From NCBI GenBank assembly GCA_016281475.1, contig JAEEIS010000015.1:1-23276 (forward strand): a DNA stretch of 23,276 bases, written 5' to 3'. Positions 21,805-23,276 of the stretch are shown here, piece by piece. The position numbers were made by a program, and so were the translations under genes. The stretch's first letter is position 1; the number at the start of each line of letters is the position of its first letter. Below the pieces are notes generated by a model, which saw only the letters and a program-made list of their open reading frames with translations, was not told where the DNA came from and did no database searches. Source of the stretch: Bacteroidales bacterium (GTDB lineage Bacteria; Bacteroidota; Bacteroidia; Bacteroidales; P3).

Positions 21805-21921
21805 ATGGATAACGACAAGAAAATATATATCTGCCTTGGAATCGGTCTAGCCATCCTGATGGCTGTTATCGTGTATTTTATGAACGATACCTTGTACGTC
21901 CAACGGCTGTTCGGCTTCTAG
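21805..21921 (+). CDS. Small single-helix membrane protein, 38 residues
   Basis: ATG at 21805 to TAG at 21919-21921. The product starts MDNDKKIYICLGIGLAILMA and ends NDTLYVQRLFGF. A charged N-terminus, one strong membrane helix (about residues 7-26) and a polar tail with an aromatic end look like a real small membrane protein. Its stop overlaps the stop of the convergent lipoprotein gene by three bases. It follows the second LtaS-like gene by 223 bases and is preceded by a perfect hairpin. There is no similarity I recognise. Expression is unproven, and a chance AT-rich frame cannot be ruled out. Confidence 0.5.
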   Translation: MDNDKKIYICLGIGLAILMAVIVYFMNDTLYVQRLFGF

Positions 21922-22691
21922 TCGGGCATTCGCTCCCATTCTAAATACTTGCGGTTGCCGTCGTAGTATATTATCATTTTCTTACCATAATAGTCTACGT
22001 CGCAGATGGTGGCATCGCAGAGGGCAGCAAGCATACGGTCTTCCCATCCGGTCATGTCGTATATTTCCGTGGCACATCCGATGTTGATATGGATGCGGTC
22101 GCGGTCGTAGAGGGTATAAGTGCCGTTCAGATAGTTGATGCCGCCGCCTTGGAGGGTGCCGTCGTCGTAGAAGCGCAGCCAGAACGCCAGTGTGTCGACA
22201 CCGTTATCATGTTCCCGAATGGGTATTTCGGCGGTACGGGTCTCGCGGTCGAAGAAGCGGACCAGCCGCCAGGTCTTGTTGGCGATGGTGGCGGAGGTGT
22301 CGGGATAGTTGCGGTAGATGAGGCGGACGCTGGAGGGGTCGATGTGGTAGGCCTCGAGAGGCGTGCCGGCAAAGCCACCGACTAGTCCGAGGGAACGGCC
22401 CTGACAGTCGACGAAACTGAGTCCACGGTCGGGACATTCCTCACAGTCGGTAAAGAGGAAACCTTGGCTGGTGGAGTCGTAGGTGCAGATGCTGATGGAG
22501 GCGAACTGCTTGCCGCGCATGGATTCGAACTCCAGAGCCAGTTCGTGCAGCCACCGAAGGTCGTTGAGCGGGTCGTCGACACCACAATGGCAGACGGTCT
22601 CGCCGATGGGGAGAATACGGTCCTGCTTCTTGCAGGAGTTGAGTGTCAGCAGACAGAACAATGCCGACAGGATAATGAACGATTTTTTCAT
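21918..22691 (-). CDS. META-domain-like lipoprotein
   Basis: A 257-residue lipoprotein with signal MKKSFIILSALFCLLTLNSC and lipobox Cys20. An N-terminal part with CHCGVDDPLNDLRWLHELAL resembles a motif common in Bacteroidales lipoproteins (CGVxDPLxxLxWL), rich in Cys. From about residue 138 (NKTWRLVRFFDRETRTAEIP), through LQGGGINYLNGTYTLYDRDR, DRMLAALCDATICDVDYYGK and MIIYYDGNRKYLEWERM, it resembles a META/HslJ-like domain. The function is unknown; related proteins are envelope or stress-linked. It is divergent from the truncated lipoprotein gene at 22864, and both have the same 31-bp promoter-like module about 30 bases before their starts. Confidence 0.83.
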   Translation of the reverse strand: MKKSFIILSALFCLLTLNSCKKQDRILPIGETVCHCGVDDPLNDLRWLHELALEFESMRGKQFASISICTYDSTSQGFLFTDCEECPDRGLSFVDCQGRSLGLVGGFAGTPLEAYHIDPSSVRLIYRNYPDTSATIANKTWRLVRFFDRETRTAEIPIREHDNGVDTLAFWLRFYDDGTLQGGGINYLNGTYTLYDRDRIHINIGCATEIYDMTGWEDRMLAALCDATICDVDYYGKKMIIYYDGNRKYLEWERMPD

Positions 22692-22722
22692 AGTTGTATT
22701 CTTTTTTTGTTTTTGCTTTTGT

Positions 22723-22753
22723 CTATATGACGTTCATATAGCGCAAATATTAC
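22723..22753 (-). promoter_or_regulatory. Shared 31-bp promoter-like module, minus-strand copy
   Basis: Read on the minus strand: GTAATATTT, eleven bases, ACGTCATATAG, ending 31 bases before the lipoprotein start at 22691. Its 3' half also forms an inverted repeat CTATATGA / TCATATAG around CGT. The same two boxes with equal spacing occur on the plus strand at 22805-22835. Confidence 0.6.
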
Positions 22754-22804
22754 AAAGAAAAATAGCGATTAACATAGTTTAACATATTTTTATTACCAAA
22801 CCAT

Positions 22805-22835
22805 GTAATATTTTGGAAGGTTATACGTCATATAG
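22805..22835 (+). promoter_or_regulatory. Shared 31-bp promoter-like module, plus-strand copy
   Basis: GTAATATTT, eleven bases, ACGTCATATAG, ending 28 bases before the ATG at 22864. The boxes and the 15-base gap between a GTAATA box and CGTC recall ECF sigma-factor promoters, but no sigma gene is in the window. Confidence 0.6.
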
Positions 22836-22863
22836 GCAGAAAGACATCAGAAAAACAGACAAT

Positions 22864-23276
22864 ATGAAGAAAGTCATTTTAGCAACATTAGCATTTACCA
22901 TAATGGTTGCCGCCATGCTAAAAAGTTGTGATGTACACGATGGCGACCGTGGCTATCCCGACGAACCGCAACTGACGGATTTGGTCACCAGCGACTGCCA
23001 TACCTTTACCGACATTCTCGCTGCCAAGGATATGGGCACCGATTCGGTGGCTGTATCCTATATCCCGTACAATCGTACGATGGCGGTTACTCATTATAAT
23101 ATGCCTCTCGACTGCGGTTCGGGCGAGCATATCGTCACCACTATCGAGCGCGTGGGCAACACCATCACGGTGACAGAAGATGTGGGCGAGCAGGGAAGGA
23201 CCAACTGCGTGTGCCTGTACGACAACTCGTTCCAGATTGCGTATCTGCCACCACGGCCTTTCACCTTAGTCGTCAA
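22864..23276 (+). CDS. Partial lipoprotein (C-terminus beyond the window)
   Basis: The frame opens at ATG 22864 and stays open to the window end, giving 137 residues. The signal is MKKVILATLAFTIMVAAMLK with lipobox KSC (Cys22). Residues about 60-137 look like beta strands, with MPLDCGSGEHIVTTIERVGN, ITVTEDVGEQ and TNCVCLYDNSFQIAYL. The CxCxYDxSF pattern recalls uncharacterised Bacteroidales lipoproteins. It is divergent from the META-like lipoprotein and likely shares its control. No function can be assigned. Confidence 0.75.
   Translation, partial: MKKVILATLAFTIMVAAMLKSCDVHDGDRGYPDEPQLTDLVTSDCHTFTDILAAKDMGTDSVAVSYIPYNRTMAVTHYNMPLDCGSGEHIVTTIERVGNTITVTEDVGEQGRTNCVCLYDNSFQIAYLPPRPFTLVV

Noticed and set aside
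1..23276. tRNA, rRNA, CRISPR arrays, integrases, transposases
   Set aside because: No recognisable sequence for any of these was seen; the short repeats have neither CRISPR spacing nor an encoded transposase.

Overview
The window looks like a chromosomal segment of an uncultured or gut/rumen-type member of Bacteroidales. The evidence is: Bacteroidetes -7 promoter elements (TAnnTTTG) at 3216-3223 (minus), 3483-3490 and 6073-6080; many lipoproteins with an SC lipobox; a fimbrillin-like lipoprotein preceded by the small ...YxxPxIE...-type protein; the gene order coaX - outer membrane protein - TPR protein - lptC; and few Shine-Dalgarno sequences. Nothing in the sequence fixes genus or species.

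Layout. Bases 1-3191 hold minus-strand genes: a six-helix membrane protein, a winged-helix regulator, a CreD-family membrane protein, a DgkA-type lipid kinase and a truncated membrane protein. Bases 3192-3728 are a long regulatory gap. Bases 3729-5574 encode a 58-residue small protein and a two-domain lipoprotein (fimbrillin-like front, C-type-lectin/FISUMP-like back), closed by a strong terminator. From 6073 the plus strand carries pth, coaX, an outer membrane barrel protein, a TPR protein, lptC, a helix-hairpin-helix protein and lpxD. Without a real break these lead into two SGNH hydrolases, an MBOAT O-acyltransferase and two tandem LtaS/OpgB-type phosphotransferases. After a small single-helix ORF, two divergent lipoprotein genes share a matching promoter module; the last gene is cut by the window end.

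Function. The plus-strand run is about the envelope: LPS export (LptC), lipid A synthesis (LpxD), then what looks like a surface-glycan decoration set (O-acylation by MBOAT plus SGNH, and transfer of a lipid-derived phospho-group by the two LtaS-like enzymes). The substrate is not visible in the sequence.

The most unusual signal is the repeats. At least four short repeat classes occur: (1) a ~42-bp two-hairpin palindromic element in four copies, one of them inside a coding frame; (2) heptanucleotide tandem arrays at about ten places, three of them inside the two LtaS-like genes and one inside the lptC signal-peptide region; (3) a G-rich 21-bp direct repeat inside the first LtaS-like gene; (4) a 111-bp, nearly fully self-complementary element upstream of two consecutive genes. 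In-frame invasion of coding sequence by such elements, with a 7-bp unit that would shift frame on slippage, is the main candidate for something undescribed. No tRNA, rRNA, CRISPR array, integrase or transposase was seen.
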